This document shows, piece after piece, positions 8,139 to 16,825 of a stretch of DNA of 64,000 bases. Numbering within the stretch: the first letter of the stretch is position 1; each line of letters begins with the position of its first letter. This DNA comes from an uncultured Nonlabens sp. (GTDB lineage Bacteria; Bacteroidota; Bacteroidia; Flavobacteriales; Flavobacteriaceae): assembly GCA_947491755.1 (NCBI GenBank), contig CANLKV010000001.1:1-64000 (forward strand), given 5' to 3'. The notes under the pieces are model-generated. The model had not been told where the DNA came from, did no database searches, and saw only the letters and a program-made list of their open reading frames with translations. Both the position numbers and the translations under genes were made by a program.

Positions 8139-9653
8139 TTGAATAAGAAAACCATGTTGATGATTTTGGACGGCTGGGGAATTACCCAAGATCCCAAAGT
8201 CAGCGCGATTGCACAGGCAAATACACCCTATATTGACAGTCTTTACAAAAAATATCCCAACGCCACATTGCGTACAGATGGTGAGCATGTAGGCTTGCCT
8301 GACGGCCAAATGGGCAACAGCGAGGTAGGACATATGAATCTAGGCGCTGGCCGCATCGTCTATCAGGACCTTGCCAAAATCAATAAGGCAGTTAGAGAAA
8401 ATACACTCAAAGATGAGCAGGTGTTGGTTGATGCGTTTGCTTTCGCGAAAGCGAACAACAAAAAGTTACATTTTGCAGGACTCGTGTCTGATGGTGGAGT
8501 CCATGCCCATATCGACCACTTAAAAGCCTTGATTGACGCAGCACTGAATTATGGATTAGAGGATGTATTTGTACATGCTTTTACCGACGGTCGTGATGTT
8601 GACCCTAAATCAGGTGCTGGATTCTTACAAGATTTGGAAAATCATATCGCAGGCACACCGGCCCAGATTGCTACCGTAATAGGACGTTATTATGCTATGG
8701 ATCGCGATCAACGCTGGGAACGTGTGGCAAAAGCCTACCACCTGATGACCGACGGTATGGGAGCGCCTACGCACGATGTAGTTGCTGCTGTTAAAGAAAG
8801 TTACACCAATGATCTGACCGATGAATTTATTGAGCCTATCGTGGCTATGAATGGTCAAGAACCTGTAGCAATCATAGAAAAAGATGACGTGGTCGTTTTT
8901 TTCAATTACCGTACAGACCGTGGCCGCGAGTTGACAGATATGTTAAGCCAGCGGGATTTTCATGAGCATAACTGCCATAAACTCGATCTGTATTATGTGA
9001 CGATGACAAAATATGACGATAATTTTAAAAACATTCACGTCATATTTGAAAAGCCTAACTTGAAAAACACACTAGGCGAAGTCCTTTCCAAAGCTGGAAA
9101 GAAGCAAATACGTATTGCAGAAACCGAGAAGTATCCGCATGTGACCTTTTTCTTCAACGGCGGTGAAGAAGTAGCTTTTGAGGGAGAGCAACGCATCATG
9201 TGCAACTCGCCAAAAGTAGCTACCTATGATCTGCAACCAGAAATGTCCATAGGTTGTGTAACCGACAGTATCGTTCCAGAAATTAAAAAACAAGAAGTTG
9301 ATTTTATCTGCCTCAACTTTGCAAATCCAGATATGGTGGGTCATACAGGAAGTATGGATGCGGCGGTTGCCGCATGCGAGGCCGTAGATCATGCAGCACA
9401 ACAGGTAATTGACACTGCCGTAGAAAATGGCTATACCGTTATTGTTATTGCAGACCATGGAAATTGTGAGGTTATGCTTAACGCAGATGGTAGTGTAAAT
9501 ACAGCACACACTACAAACCCGGTCCCCTTAATCATAGTAGATGAGGATATAAAATCAATAAAATCTGGTGTTTTGGGCGATATTGCGCCAACAATATTAC
9601 AATTGATAGGCGTCGAGCAACCTGACGAAATGACCCAATCCTCTTTACTTTAA
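8139..9653 (+). CDS. gpmI: 2,3-bisphosphoglycerate-independent phosphoglycerate mutase
   Basis: Cytoplasmic Mn2+ enzyme interconverting 3- and 2-phosphoglycerate in glycolysis/gluconeogenesis (EC 5.4.2.12). The metal aspartate is D11 in ILDGWG and the phosphorylated serine is S61 in GQMGNSEVGH; later metal motifs include FTDGRDVDP and VIADHGN. The frame is open back to 8031, but homologs start M-N-K-K-x, which here is the TTG at 8139 (then N-K-K-T-M-L); the next ATG at 8154 is the alternative. That gives 504 residues, the family length. A palindrome copy at 8438-8453 encodes A-F-A-K-A and fits the normal alignment without a length change. Confidence 0.93.
   Translation: MNKKTMLMILDGWGITQDPKVSAIAQANTPYIDSLYKKYPNATLRTDGEHVGLPDGQMGNSEVGHMNLGAGRIVYQDLAKINKAVRENTLKDEQVLVDAFAFAKANNKKLHFAGLVSDGGVHAHIDHLKALIDAALNYGLEDVFVHAFTDGRDVDPKSGAGFLQDLENHIAGTPAQIATVIGRYYAMDRDQRWERVAKAYHLMTDGMGAPTHDVVAAVKESYTNDLTDEFIEPIVAMNGQEPVAIIEKDDVVVFFNYRTDRGRELTDMLSQRDFHEHNCHKLDLYYVTMTKYDDNFKNIHVIFEKPNLKNTLGEVLSKAGKKQIRIAETEKYPHVTFFFNGGEEVAFEGEQRIMCNSPKVATYDLQPEMSIGCVTDSIVPEIKKQEVDFICLNFANPDMVGHTGSMDAAVAACEAVDHAAQQVIDTAVENGYTVIVIADHGNCEVMLNADGSVNTAHTTNPVPLIIVDEDIKSIKSGVLGDIAPTILQLIGVEQPDEMTQSSLL
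8438..8453. repeat. palindrome copy 4 (first base T, in gpmI)
   Basis: TGCTTTCGCGAAAGCG; the inner 14 bases are perfect. Read as A-F-A-K-A in GpmI, replacing ordinary residues rather than inserting new ones. Confidence 0.9.
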
Positions 9654-9678
9654 ATATTTAATTAATCTCAAACAAATC

Positions 9679-10299
9679 ATGAAAAATACATTCCTAATAA
9701 TAGCTGTGCTAGCACTAATCACCAGCTGCGGGACTCAACAAGAGACTGCAAGCAATACAACTGAGGTAGCACAAACAGAAACTGACCCGACTAACACAGC
9801 TGAAGACACAGCCGCTGGCGTTACAACGGTCGATCAAGATCAACAGGCGACAATCGTCAATGGAAATTTACAAGGTATTGCTACGATGCAAGATTTGCAA
9901 TCAGCGCCATTTGACAGCTGGTTCAATCCTAGATATGACAGCTATACTCCAGACCCTATTGCTGTTGAGGCTTTAAAAATAGCATTGCAAGGTGTTACAA
10001 TTAGAGGTTATATGGGTACCTGGTGCGGTGACTCAAAAAGAGAAACACCTAAATTTTTTAAACTTCTGCAAGCTGTGAACTATGACATGGAAAACTTGAC
10101 GCTGGTAACTGTAGACCGCAGCAAATCAAAACCAGAAAATCTGGTAGATGGCTATGACGTACAACGTGTTCCCACTTTTATCTTTTACCGTAATGGACAG
10201 GAGCTAGGAAGATTTGTCGAATACCCCAGAGAAACTCTAGAAGCAGACATACTTAAAATTGCGAGCGGACAAGAATACAAACATTCTTATCAAAATTAA
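9679..10299 (+). CDS. thioredoxin-like lipoprotein with a single-cysteine WCGDS site
   Basis: A 206-residue lipoprotein: signal peptide with lipobox ITSC, then a Thr/Glu/Ala-rich linker (about residues 20-60), then a thioredoxin-fold domain. The active-site position reads MGTWCGDSKRETPKF, that is C-G-D-S instead of C-x-x-C, so only the first cysteine remains. The cis-proline region is VQRVPTFIFYRNGQELGRF. Such WCGDS proteins are common in Bacteroidota; the lost resolving cysteine argues against ordinary dithiol exchange. It lies 25 bp after gpmI and ends at a clear terminator, so it may share the gpmI transcript. Confidence 0.85.
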   Translation: MKNTFLIIAVLALITSCGTQQETASNTTEVAQTETDPTNTAEDTAAGVTTVDQDQQATIVNGNLQGIATMQDLQSAPFDSWFNPRYDSYTPDPIAVEALKIALQGVTIRGYMGTWCGDSKRETPKFFKLLQAVNYDMENLTLVTVDRSKSKPENLVDGYDVQRVPTFIFYRNGQELGRFVEYPRETLEADILKIASGQEYKHSYQN

Positions 10300-10305
10300 A
10301 TTAAG

Positions 10306-10326
10306 AGAGCCGTAAGGCTCTTTTTT
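10306..10326 (+). terminator. intrinsic terminator after the thioredoxin-like gene
   Basis: AGAGCC, loop GTAA, GGCTCT, then a T run: a compact rho-independent terminator right after the stop codon. Confidence 0.8.
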
Positions 10327-10336
10327 GTATATAACG

Positions 10337-10696
10337 ATGAATAAAATAACAGTACGCGACAAGTTTAATCTTTTTCAAGAAACCTGGACGCCTAAAATTA
10401 TAAGCGAGCTAAACGGACACCAAATAAAACTTGCCAAATTAAAGGGCGAATTTGTCTGGCACAATCATACGCAGGAGGATGAATTATTTTACATAATTAA
10501 AGGGACCTTATTGATTGAATTTAGGGATAAAACGGTAACCCTTGATGAAGGTGAAATGATTGTTGTGCCTGCTGGGGTGGAACATAAACCCATCGCCCCA
10601 GAGGAAGTTCACGTGATGCTTATAGAACCAGCAACGACAAGACACACTGGCGATACAATCCATGAGCTTACCAAGGATAAAATAGACTGGATATAA
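10337..10696 (+). CDS. small cupin-domain protein
   Basis: A single cupin domain of 119 residues. The first motif is WHNHTQEDELFYIIKG (two histidines and a glutamate for metal) and the second is GEMIVVPAGVEHKPIAPEE. The fold covers sugar isomerases, dioxygenases and binding proteins, so the reaction is not predictable. I chose the ATG at 10337 because the frame upstream runs through the terminator. It sits between that terminator and the promoter of map, so it is either read-through or has its own weak promoter. Confidence 0.8.
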   Translation: MNKITVRDKFNLFQETWTPKIISELNGHQIKLAKLKGEFVWHNHTQEDELFYIIKGTLLIEFRDKTVTLDEGEMIVVPAGVEHKPIAPEEVHVMLIEPATTRHTGDTIHELTKDKIDWI

Positions 10697-10742
10697 TAAG
10701 TCTTTTGACATGTATTGCCACAGCAAACCCGTGCGTAATCTT

Positions 10743-10750
10743 TATTTTTG
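10743..10750 (+). promoter_or_regulatory. -7 box of map
   Basis: TATTTTTG, matching TAnnTTTG, 18 bp ahead of the map ATG. A TTG occurs at 10715-10717, a rather long 25-bp spacing. Confidence 0.5.
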
Positions 10751-10768
10751 CACTTTCGATAAATAACT

Positions 10769-11581
10769 ATGGTTGTTACAAAAACAAAAGAAGAACTAGA
10801 AATCATGCGCCGTGCGGCGCTTATGGTAAGCAAAACATTAGGAATGATCGCTGCAGAGATCAAGCCTGGCGTAACCACACAACGACTTGATGATCTAGCA
10901 GAACAATATATAAGAGACAATGGTGCTATTCCTGGATTTAAAGGATTATATGACTGCCCTAGCACCTTACTTATAAGTCCCAATGAAGAGGTGGTTCACG
11001 GTCTTCCTAAAAATGAACCTATAAAAGATGGCGACATATTATCTGTTGATTGTGGTGCTATTGTCGATGGGTTTTATGGGGACCATGCTTACACCTTTGC
11101 AGTAGGTGAAATACCATCTGACACTCAAAAATTATTGGAACGTACAAAAAACTCATTGTATCTAGGTATAGAACAGTACCGCGTGGGTAATCGTGTGGGC
11201 GATGTAGGCCATGCGATCCAGGAGTATTGCGAGAGTTTTGGGTATGGTGTGGTTAGAGAGCTAGTAGGACATGGCCTGGGACGAGTGATGCATGAAGATC
11301 CGCAAATGCCCAATTACGGCAAACGCGGCCGCGGTAAGAAGTTTGTAGAAGGCATGACCGTCGCTATAGAGCCCATGATAAATATGGGAACTAAAAACAT
11401 CAAACATTTCCCTGACGGATGGACTATAAAAACAAGGGATGGTAAGCCTAGCGCCCACTTTGAACACAATATAGCAATAGTCGATGGCGCACCACGTTTA
11501 CTCAGTACCTTTGACTACATATATGAAGTGTTAGGAATTACATCTAGTGAGGAAGATCCTTACCGCTGGATAGAATCATAG
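10769..11581 (+). CDS. map: methionine aminopeptidase, type I
   Basis: Removes the initiator methionine from new proteins (EC 3.4.11.18). At 270 residues it has the length of E. coli MetAP. All five metal ligands are visible at a constant offset from E. coli: D94 (SVDCGA), D105 (GDHAY), H168 (GHGLGRVMHED), E201 (AIEPMINMG) and E232 (FEHNIAI); the substrate histidine is H77 in VVHGLP. It has its own -7 box. The methyltransferase gene follows after 28 bp and is probably co-transcribed. Confidence 0.96.
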   Translation: MVVTKTKEELEIMRRAALMVSKTLGMIAAEIKPGVTTQRLDDLAEQYIRDNGAIPGFKGLYDCPSTLLISPNEEVVHGLPKNEPIKDGDILSVDCGAIVDGFYGDHAYTFAVGEIPSDTQKLLERTKNSLYLGIEQYRVGNRVGDVGHAIQEYCESFGYGVVRELVGHGLGRVMHEDPQMPNYGKRGRGKKFVEGMTVAIEPMINMGTKNIKHFPDGWTIKTRDGKPSAHFEHNIAIVDGAPRLLSTFDYIYEVLGITSSEEDPYRWIES

Positions 11582-11609
11582 ATCTTTAATAAGGACTACT
11601 TAAGAATTA

Positions 11610-12386
11610 TTGAAAAAGCTCTTCAAAATTTTTCTCAACCTAATCCCTCGTCCTTGGCTTATTAGGGCTAGTTACTGGATGCGCCCACTTATAGCCTGGT
11701 GGTATCGTGGTGATCGATATAAGGATCCTATAGATGGAAAGAGTTTTAAATGCTTCTTACCATATGGTTATGGAAAAATGCGACAGAATGTTTTATCCCC
11801 ATCTACTCTGTCATTAGAGCGTCACCGACTGCTATGGTTGTATTTGCAAAAAGAAACAACCTTATTTGAACATCCTCCTACCCAATTGTTGCACTTTGCA
11901 CCAGAACAGTGTTTTTATGATCGCTTTCGCGAAAGCGACGCCATTCAATATACCACCACAGACTTAAACTCGCCGCTGGCCGATGTGAAAGCAGATATTT
12001 GCGACCTCCCATTTGAGGATAACAAGTTTGACATGGTATTGTGCAACCACGTGTTGGAACATATCCCCAATGACCAGAAAGCGATGCAAGAATTGTATCG
12101 GGTTTTGAAACCAGGAGGCATGGCTATTTTGCAAATACCTCTAGAAAATAATCGCGAGGTCACCTTTGAGGACGACACCATTACAGACCGCAAGGAGCGA
12201 GCACGTATTTTTGGTCAGTACGATCATGTGCGAGTTTATGGAATGGATTATTTTGAGCGCCTGGCCGAAGTTGGTTTTGAGGTACAAGCAGTCGACTATA
12301 CTAACAAGTTATCTGCGCATGAGGTGGATCTATACCGCCTTGCATCTGGAGAGTTGATACCAGTAGTTACAAAGCCTGATTCTTGA
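11610..12386 (+). CDS. SAM-dependent methyltransferase (class I)
   Basis: A 258-residue protein with a class I methyltransferase core: motif I region LLHFAPEQ, DLPFEDNKFDMVLCNHVLEHI and the post-motif YRVLKPGGMAILQIP. The basic, hydrophobic N terminus (MKKLFKIFLNLIPRPWLIRASYWMRP in pieces) may touch the membrane. The substrate is unknown. Translation appears to begin at a TTG. A perfect palindrome copy at 11922-11937 encodes R-F-R-E-S within DRFRESDA. The 3' end overlaps the convergent apbE by 20 bp. Confidence 0.85.
   Translation: MKKLFKIFLNLIPRPWLIRASYWMRPLIAWWYRGDRYKDPIDGKSFKCFLPYGYGKMRQNVLSPSTLSLERHRLLWLYLQKETTLFEHPPTQLLHFAPEQCFYDRFRESDAIQYTTTDLNSPLADVKADICDLPFEDNKFDMVLCNHVLEHIPNDQKAMQELYRVLKPGGMAILQIPLENNREVTFEDDTITDRKERARIFGQYDHVRVYGMDYFERLAEVGFEVQAVDYTNKLSAHEVDLYRLASGELIPVVTKPDS
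11922..11937. repeat. palindrome copy 5 (perfect, in methyltransferase gene)
   Basis: CGCTTTCGCGAAAGCG read in the R-F-R-E-S frame. Confidence 0.95.
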
Positions 12387-13434
12387 GGTAGGCATTAAAC
12401 CCAGGAGTTGTTTCAAACCTAAGCTCTCCATCCTCTCCCATATACATTATCAACACCTCAATATCTTTTAATTCCGCCAGCATGGCTCTAGATTTTTCTA
12501 AAGGCATCGCCATGAAAGCAGTTGCATATCCGTCTGCAAGCGTACAATTATCTGCTATTACATTCACACCTAGTACTTCACTAGGAACAGCGGCACCAGT
12601 AAGAGGGTTGATGGTATGTACATATTCTTTACCAGAGGCACTATCGATTTTAAATTTGCGGAAGTTGCCACTCCCTGCCATCGCTTTACCAGATAATTGC
12701 GCGATGGCCACCAGTTTGCGATCTCCAGGCTGCTGGGTGGGATCATCGATTCCTACCGTCCATGGTAGACCTTTCTCCACGTTAGTTCCAGCAGTAATCA
12801 CCTCGCCTCCCACTTCTACTATAAAATTATTGACCCCTTGATTCTCTAGCAATCGTGCCATATAATCCACGAGAGTGCCTTTAGCGATCGCATTAAATTC
12901 TAGATAGAGTCCAGCGTGGCTACTTTGTACGTAGTAAAATCCATCCCTTGCAGCAGGTACCATATCCATTTTATAAAATCCTATATATTGCAATAGACTG
13001 TCAACCTGTGATGCAGTAGGTACTCTTTCTTTTTGACCATCTGCGCCAAAACCATAAGCATTCACAAGGTTACCTACTGTCGGGTCAAAATAACCATCTG
13101 TATTGCGATAAATTTCTTGAGCGTAATCAAATACTTCCTTAAATGTAGCGTCTACTGCAACACTATCCTCACCACGGTTGATCTTATTAATCTGTGAGTC
13201 TGGTACCCAGGTAGACATGCTTTGATTAAAAGCATTAATTAAACTATCTATTTGCGGCTCTATACTTAATGGTTCGTCTGCAAAAAACTTTACCATATAT
13301 GTCGTTCCTATGGCGTTGCCATAGATCTGCTGGGGCGTTTGATTAAGTGGAGTCTCCTGTTTACAAGCCGTAATTAATGATAAAAAAACAGCTAGAACCA
13401 TTGCCGTGTAGGAGCATTGATAGAGTTTGTTCAT
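12367..13434 (-). CDS. apbE: FAD:protein FMN transferase, lipoprotein
   Basis: ApbE (EC 2.7.1.180) uses FAD to attach FMN covalently to threonines of target proteins outside the inner membrane. The 355-residue protein has a lipoprotein signal (lipobox LITA-C24) and family motifs STWVPDSQINKIN, YFDPTVGNLVNAYGFG, EVGGEVITAG and the H-T-I-N-P motif near the C terminus. Its likely substrates, NqrB and NqrC, are encoded in the nqr operon about 10 kb away; in many genomes apbE is adjacent. It follows the small gene at 13442-13801 by 7 bp in the same direction. Confidence 0.93.
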   Translation of the reverse strand: MNKLYQCSYTAMVLAVFLSLITACKQETPLNQTPQQIYGNAIGTTYMVKFFADEPLSIEPQIDSLINAFNQSMSTWVPDSQINKINRGEDSVAVDATFKEVFDYAQEIYRNTDGYFDPTVGNLVNAYGFGADGQKERVPTASQVDSLLQYIGFYKMDMVPAARDGFYYVQSSHAGLYLEFNAIAKGTLVDYMARLLENQGVNNFIVEVGGEVITAGTNVEKGLPWTVGIDDPTQQPGDRKLVAIAQLSGKAMAGSGNFRKFKIDSASGKEYVHTINPLTGAAVPSEVLGVNVIADNCTLADGYATAFMAMPLEKSRAMLAELKDIEVLIMYMGEDGELRFETTPGFNAYLKNQAL

Positions 13435-13441
13435 GATCATT

Positions 13442-13801
13442 TTACTTTACTTCAATTAATCCTGCAAAATTCACAACGTAATCATCCTCGTGGTGTACAG
13501 GCATTTCATAATCACGAGAATTTGCAAGACCCACACCTGCAAAATAAGTACGGGCTTTGTATTTAATCGCATGGTCACGTACAGTCGTCATTAGTTTCTC
13601 GTCGTATTCCACTGGATTGATAGGATACTTGATCGCTCTGACCACAACAAAATGCAGCTTTTTATTTTTTAAAGCTACAAACTGAGGGTCTTTTTTAGGT
13701 TTAGAATTTATGGCTAAAAACTCAAAACCCTGCTCTTCCATTTCTTGCCCTACGATATTCATGGCAAGTTGATGCAATTCCTGTTCTGTTAATGGTGTCA
13801 T
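13442..13801 (-). CDS. conserved small protein, partner gene of apbE
   Basis: A soluble 119-residue protein without signal peptide or membrane segment. Notable stretches are LHFVVVRAIKYPINPVEYDE and ARTYFAGVGLANSRDY. I recall that relatives in Flavobacteriia next to apbE are sometimes labelled NADH:quinone reductase subunit F, but none of the iron-sulfur cysteines, FAD or NADH motifs of NqrF are present, so that label is not supported. The pairing with apbE suggests a role in flavinylation or Nqr assembly, which is inference only. Confidence 0.75.
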   Translation of the reverse strand: MTPLTEQELHQLAMNIVGQEMEEQGFEFLAINSKPKKDPQFVALKNKKLHFVVVRAIKYPINPVEYDEKLMTTVRDHAIKYKARTYFAGVGLANSRDYEMPVHHEDDYVVNFAGLIEVK

Positions 13802-13847
13802 GGTGCAAAGATAAGGTCTGTGGATGTAGATATGTTAGTGTGTAGTT

Positions 13848-13863
13848 CGCTTTCGCGAAAGCG
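13848..13863. repeat. palindrome copy 6 (perfect, intergenic, 12-bp arms)
   Basis: CGCTTTCGCGAAAGCG between two divergent genes. Flanks extend the symmetry by AGTT/AACT to a 24-bp perfect palindrome at 13844-13867. Confidence 0.95.
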
Positions 13864-13910
13864 AACTTACCACAATTTCAATTGCCTATATTTAGACTTT
13901 TATTCTTCTT

Positions 13911-16823
13911 ATGGATCGATTGCAGGCTATTATATGGATAACTATTTCCAGTTTTATGGTAAGTTGTATGGACAATGCAAATGTTCTTACAGCACAACAA
14001 GAACAACCACTTATTAATTATGTCAACCCATTTATAGGGACTGGTGGCCATGGACATACCTACCCTGGGGCCACGGCGCCCTACGGCATGATGCAATTGA
14101 GTCCAGATACTAGGCTCGATGGATGGGATGGTTGTAGTGGATATCACTATAGCGACGACGTGATTTATGGATTTTCTCATACACATTTAAGTGGTACGGG
14201 TGTGAGTGATTATGGTGATGTCCTATTAATGCCCACAAACAAACCTATATTAAATAATGGATCAAATGGTGAGCCAGGATACAGTTCACATTTTTCTCAT
14301 GAGCAGGAAGAGGCGTCACCGGGTTTTTATAAAGTTAGCCTGGCAGATACTGGTATAGAGGTCGCGTTAACGGTGAGCCAGCGCTCTGGAATACATAGGT
14401 ATAATTATCCCAGTAATGAAAATCAGTTTTTAATCATTGATCTAGAACATCGCGATCAATTGTTAGATTACGATTTAAATGTATCATCTGCCACGGTAAT
14501 TTCTGGCAAGCGTTATTCCAGCGCCTGGGCGAGTAAACAAATGCTCTACTTTTATATAGAAACCTCGCACCCAATTAAAAATTGGCAATCCTATAAAGAC
14601 GCTGCAGCCATAAATGCTCTAGAGTTTGACAATCCAGATAATGAAACCGTATTTATAAAAATAGGAATCTCTCCAGTTGACGTTGCTGGCGCTCAAAAAA
14701 ATTTACAAACCGAGATAGGTTCTCAATCATTTGAAGAGACGAGAGAAAAGGTAGCGGCTAACTGGGAGAACGAGCTCTCAAAAATAATTGTGGAAGATCG
14801 TGATAGCGATAAACTTAGCATTTTCTATACGGCTTTATATCACACGATGATTGCGCCTAATATTTATCAAGATGTAGATGGCAGGTATCGCGGTATGGAT
14901 TTGAAAATACATCAAACCACAGCTTTTGATTATTACACGGTTTTTTCGCTGTGGGACACTTATAGAGCAGTACATCCTTTATACACAATTATTGATCAAG
15001 AGCGAACTAATGATTACATCAATACTTTTCTCGCAAAATATGATGAGGGCGGCATTATGCCTATCTGGGATCTGAGTGGTAATTACACGGGTTGCATGAT
15101 AGGATATCACGCTGTTCCCGTCATTGCAGATGCCTATTTAAAAGGTATTGATAATTATGATGTCACTAAAGCTTTGGATGCTATGAAGCACAGCGCTACG
15201 AGAGACCACCTAGGCCTATCTTCTTATAAAAGTCATGGCTTTATACCTGTAGAAGAAGAAAGTGAATCAGTTAGCAAGACTCTAGAGTATGCTTATGATG
15301 ACTGGACCATTGCGCAAATGTCGAAAGCTATGGGCAATGAAAAGGATTATGATCTGTATATAAAACGCGCCCAGTATTATAAAAACTTGTACAATCCAGA
15401 ATCTGAATTTTTTCAGGGTAGGTATAACAATACTTGGTTTGCGCCATTTGATCCGTATGAAGTTAATTTCAATTATACAGAAGCTAATGCCTGGCAATAT
15501 TCCATGTACGTACCTCAAGATGTAAGTGGACACATTAATCTTATGGGCGGGATCCAAACCTATGAGAAGCACCTGGATCAATTATTCACGGCACGGCAAG
15601 AGACTTCTGGACGTCAACAAGCTGACATTACAGGACTAATAGGACAATATGCTCATGGTAATGAGCCTAGCCATCATATGGCCTATCTCTACAACTATAT
15701 AGGTAAACCTTATAAAACCCAGGAACGAGTCCATCAAATCATGACAAAACTATATACTAACGATCCAGATGGTATTTCTGGCAACGAGGATTGTGGACAG
15801 ATGAGCGCCTGGTATGTATTAAGTGCCCTAGGGTTTTACCCAGTGACACCTGCAAGCGCTGATTACATCGTAGGCACACCTCTTTTTGACAAGGTCCGTT
15901 TGAGATTAGAAAATGGAAACACTCTTTCTGTAGATAAACAAGGTAAAGGCATTTATATCAAAAGTATGCGAGTCAATGGTAAAACATATGATTATAGTTA
16001 CCTTACCCACGACCTGATTATGAAAGGCGGCTCCATAATTTTTGAAATGGCAGATGAGCCGCAAGTCTGGGGTACAGAATCAAATTCTCTTCCGGTGAGT
16101 AAAATAGAGAGTAACCTGATTACAACAGCACCCTACATCAAAAAGGGGTCTATATCATTTCCTGATAGCACTCAGGTGGCCCTAGGCGTGGTAACTCCAG
16201 CCGCTCAAATTTATTATCGTGTTGACGATGGAGCCTTTCAAACCTATGAATCACCTATTACAATAAAATCTGCAGCTGTTTTAAGTACATATGCCGTTGC
16301 GGGTACTACTGCTAGTGATACAATTACTACCGTGTTTAATAAATATGATAGTAATCGAACTATTAATTTGAATTACACCTATGCAAATGAATATAGTGCA
16401 GGCGGTGATCAAGCGCTTATCGATGGAATGATGGGTAGTCGTGATTATCGCAGTGGTGCATGGCAAGGAATAAAAAATGAGGATTTAAAAGCAATAATTG
16501 ACCTGGGGCGTTTGCAAGCTGTAAATCAGGTAAGTGTTAACTTTCTGAAGGATCAACGCAGCTGGATCTTTTACCCTAGAGACTTAAAGGTGGAATTATT
16601 GGACGACGATAAAAGAGTTGTTGATACGCAACATGTAAAACTGCCTGATACTGGTAAAGAAGAGGTGAGTCGTATATTAAAAAAGACACTTGATTATAAT
16701 AATACAAAAGCAAGATATGTAAAAGTTCAAGCTACTAATTACGGTAAACTACCAGAATGGCACCTGGGTTACCCTATGAATGGAACAGCCTGGATTTTTT
16801 GTGATGAGATAAGTATTGAATAG
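13911..16823 (+). CDS. GH92 alpha-mannosidase, lipoprotein
   Basis: A 970-residue glycoside hydrolase family 92 enzyme; the family are Ca2+-dependent, inverting exo-alpha-mannosidases acting on N-glycans. N terminus: lipobox FMVS-C19, so surface or periplasmic. The GH92 hallmark VNPFIGTGGHGHTYPGATAP follows near residue 40. The catalytic region has the general acid in GNEPSHHMAY and the base region NEDCGQMSAWYV. After about residue 720 come a chitobiase-C-terminal-like strand segment and an F5/8-type C sugar-binding module (INLNYTYANEY, AIIDLGRLQAVNQV). Two bp separate it from the glycosylasparaginase gene. No SusC/SusD pair is nearby. Confidence 0.95.
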   Translation: MDRLQAIIWITISSFMVSCMDNANVLTAQQEQPLINYVNPFIGTGGHGHTYPGATAPYGMMQLSPDTRLDGWDGCSGYHYSDDVIYGFSHTHLSGTGVSDYGDVLLMPTNKPILNNGSNGEPGYSSHFSHEQEEASPGFYKVSLADTGIEVALTVSQRSGIHRYNYPSNENQFLIIDLEHRDQLLDYDLNVSSATVISGKRYSSAWASKQMLYFYIETSHPIKNWQSYKDAAAINALEFDNPDNETVFIKIGISPVDVAGAQKNLQTEIGSQSFEETREKVAANWENELSKIIVEDRDSDKLSIFYTALYHTMIAPNIYQDVDGRYRGMDLKIHQTTAFDYYTVFSLWDTYRAVHPLYTIIDQERTNDYINTFLAKYDEGGIMPIWDLSGNYTGCMIGYHAVPVIADAYLKGIDNYDVTKALDAMKHSATRDHLGLSSYKSHGFIPVEEESESVSKTLEYAYDDWTIAQMSKAMGNEKDYDLYIKRAQYYKNLYNPESEFFQGRYNNTWFAPFDPYEVNFNYTEANAWQYSMYVPQDVSGHINLMGGIQTYEKHLDQLFTARQETSGRQQADITGLIGQYAHGNEPSHHMAYLYNYIGKPYKTQERVHQIMTKLYTNDPDGISGNEDCGQMSAWYVLSALGFYPVTPASADYIVGTPLFDKVRLRLENGNTLSVDKQGKGIYIKSMRVNGKTYDYSYLTHDLIMKGGSIIFEMADEPQVWGTESNSLPVSKIESNLITTAPYIKKGSISFPDSTQVALGVVTPAAQIYYRVDDGAFQTYESPITIKSAAVLSTYAVAGTTASDTITTVFNKYDSNRTINLNYTYANEYSAGGDQALIDGMMGSRDYRSGAWQGIKNEDLKAIIDLGRLQAVNQVSVNFLKDQRSWIFYPRDLKVELLDDDKRVVDTQHVKLPDTGKEEVSRILKKTLDYNNTKARYVKVQATNYGKLPEWHLGYPMNGTAWIFCDEISIE

Positions 16824-16825
16824 CC

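Noticed and set aside
9072..9509. 145-residue minus-strand ORF inside gpmI
   Set aside because: Fully antisense to a well-supported enzyme, with composition typical of a shadow frame.
13442..13801. Annotation of this gene as NADH:quinone reductase subunit F
   Set aside because: It lacks the iron-sulfur cysteines, FAD and NADH motifs; the real nqrF is at 20368-21669.
15282..15581. 99-residue minus-strand ORF inside the GH92 gene
   Set aside because: Antisense shadow of a strongly supported coding region; no family features.
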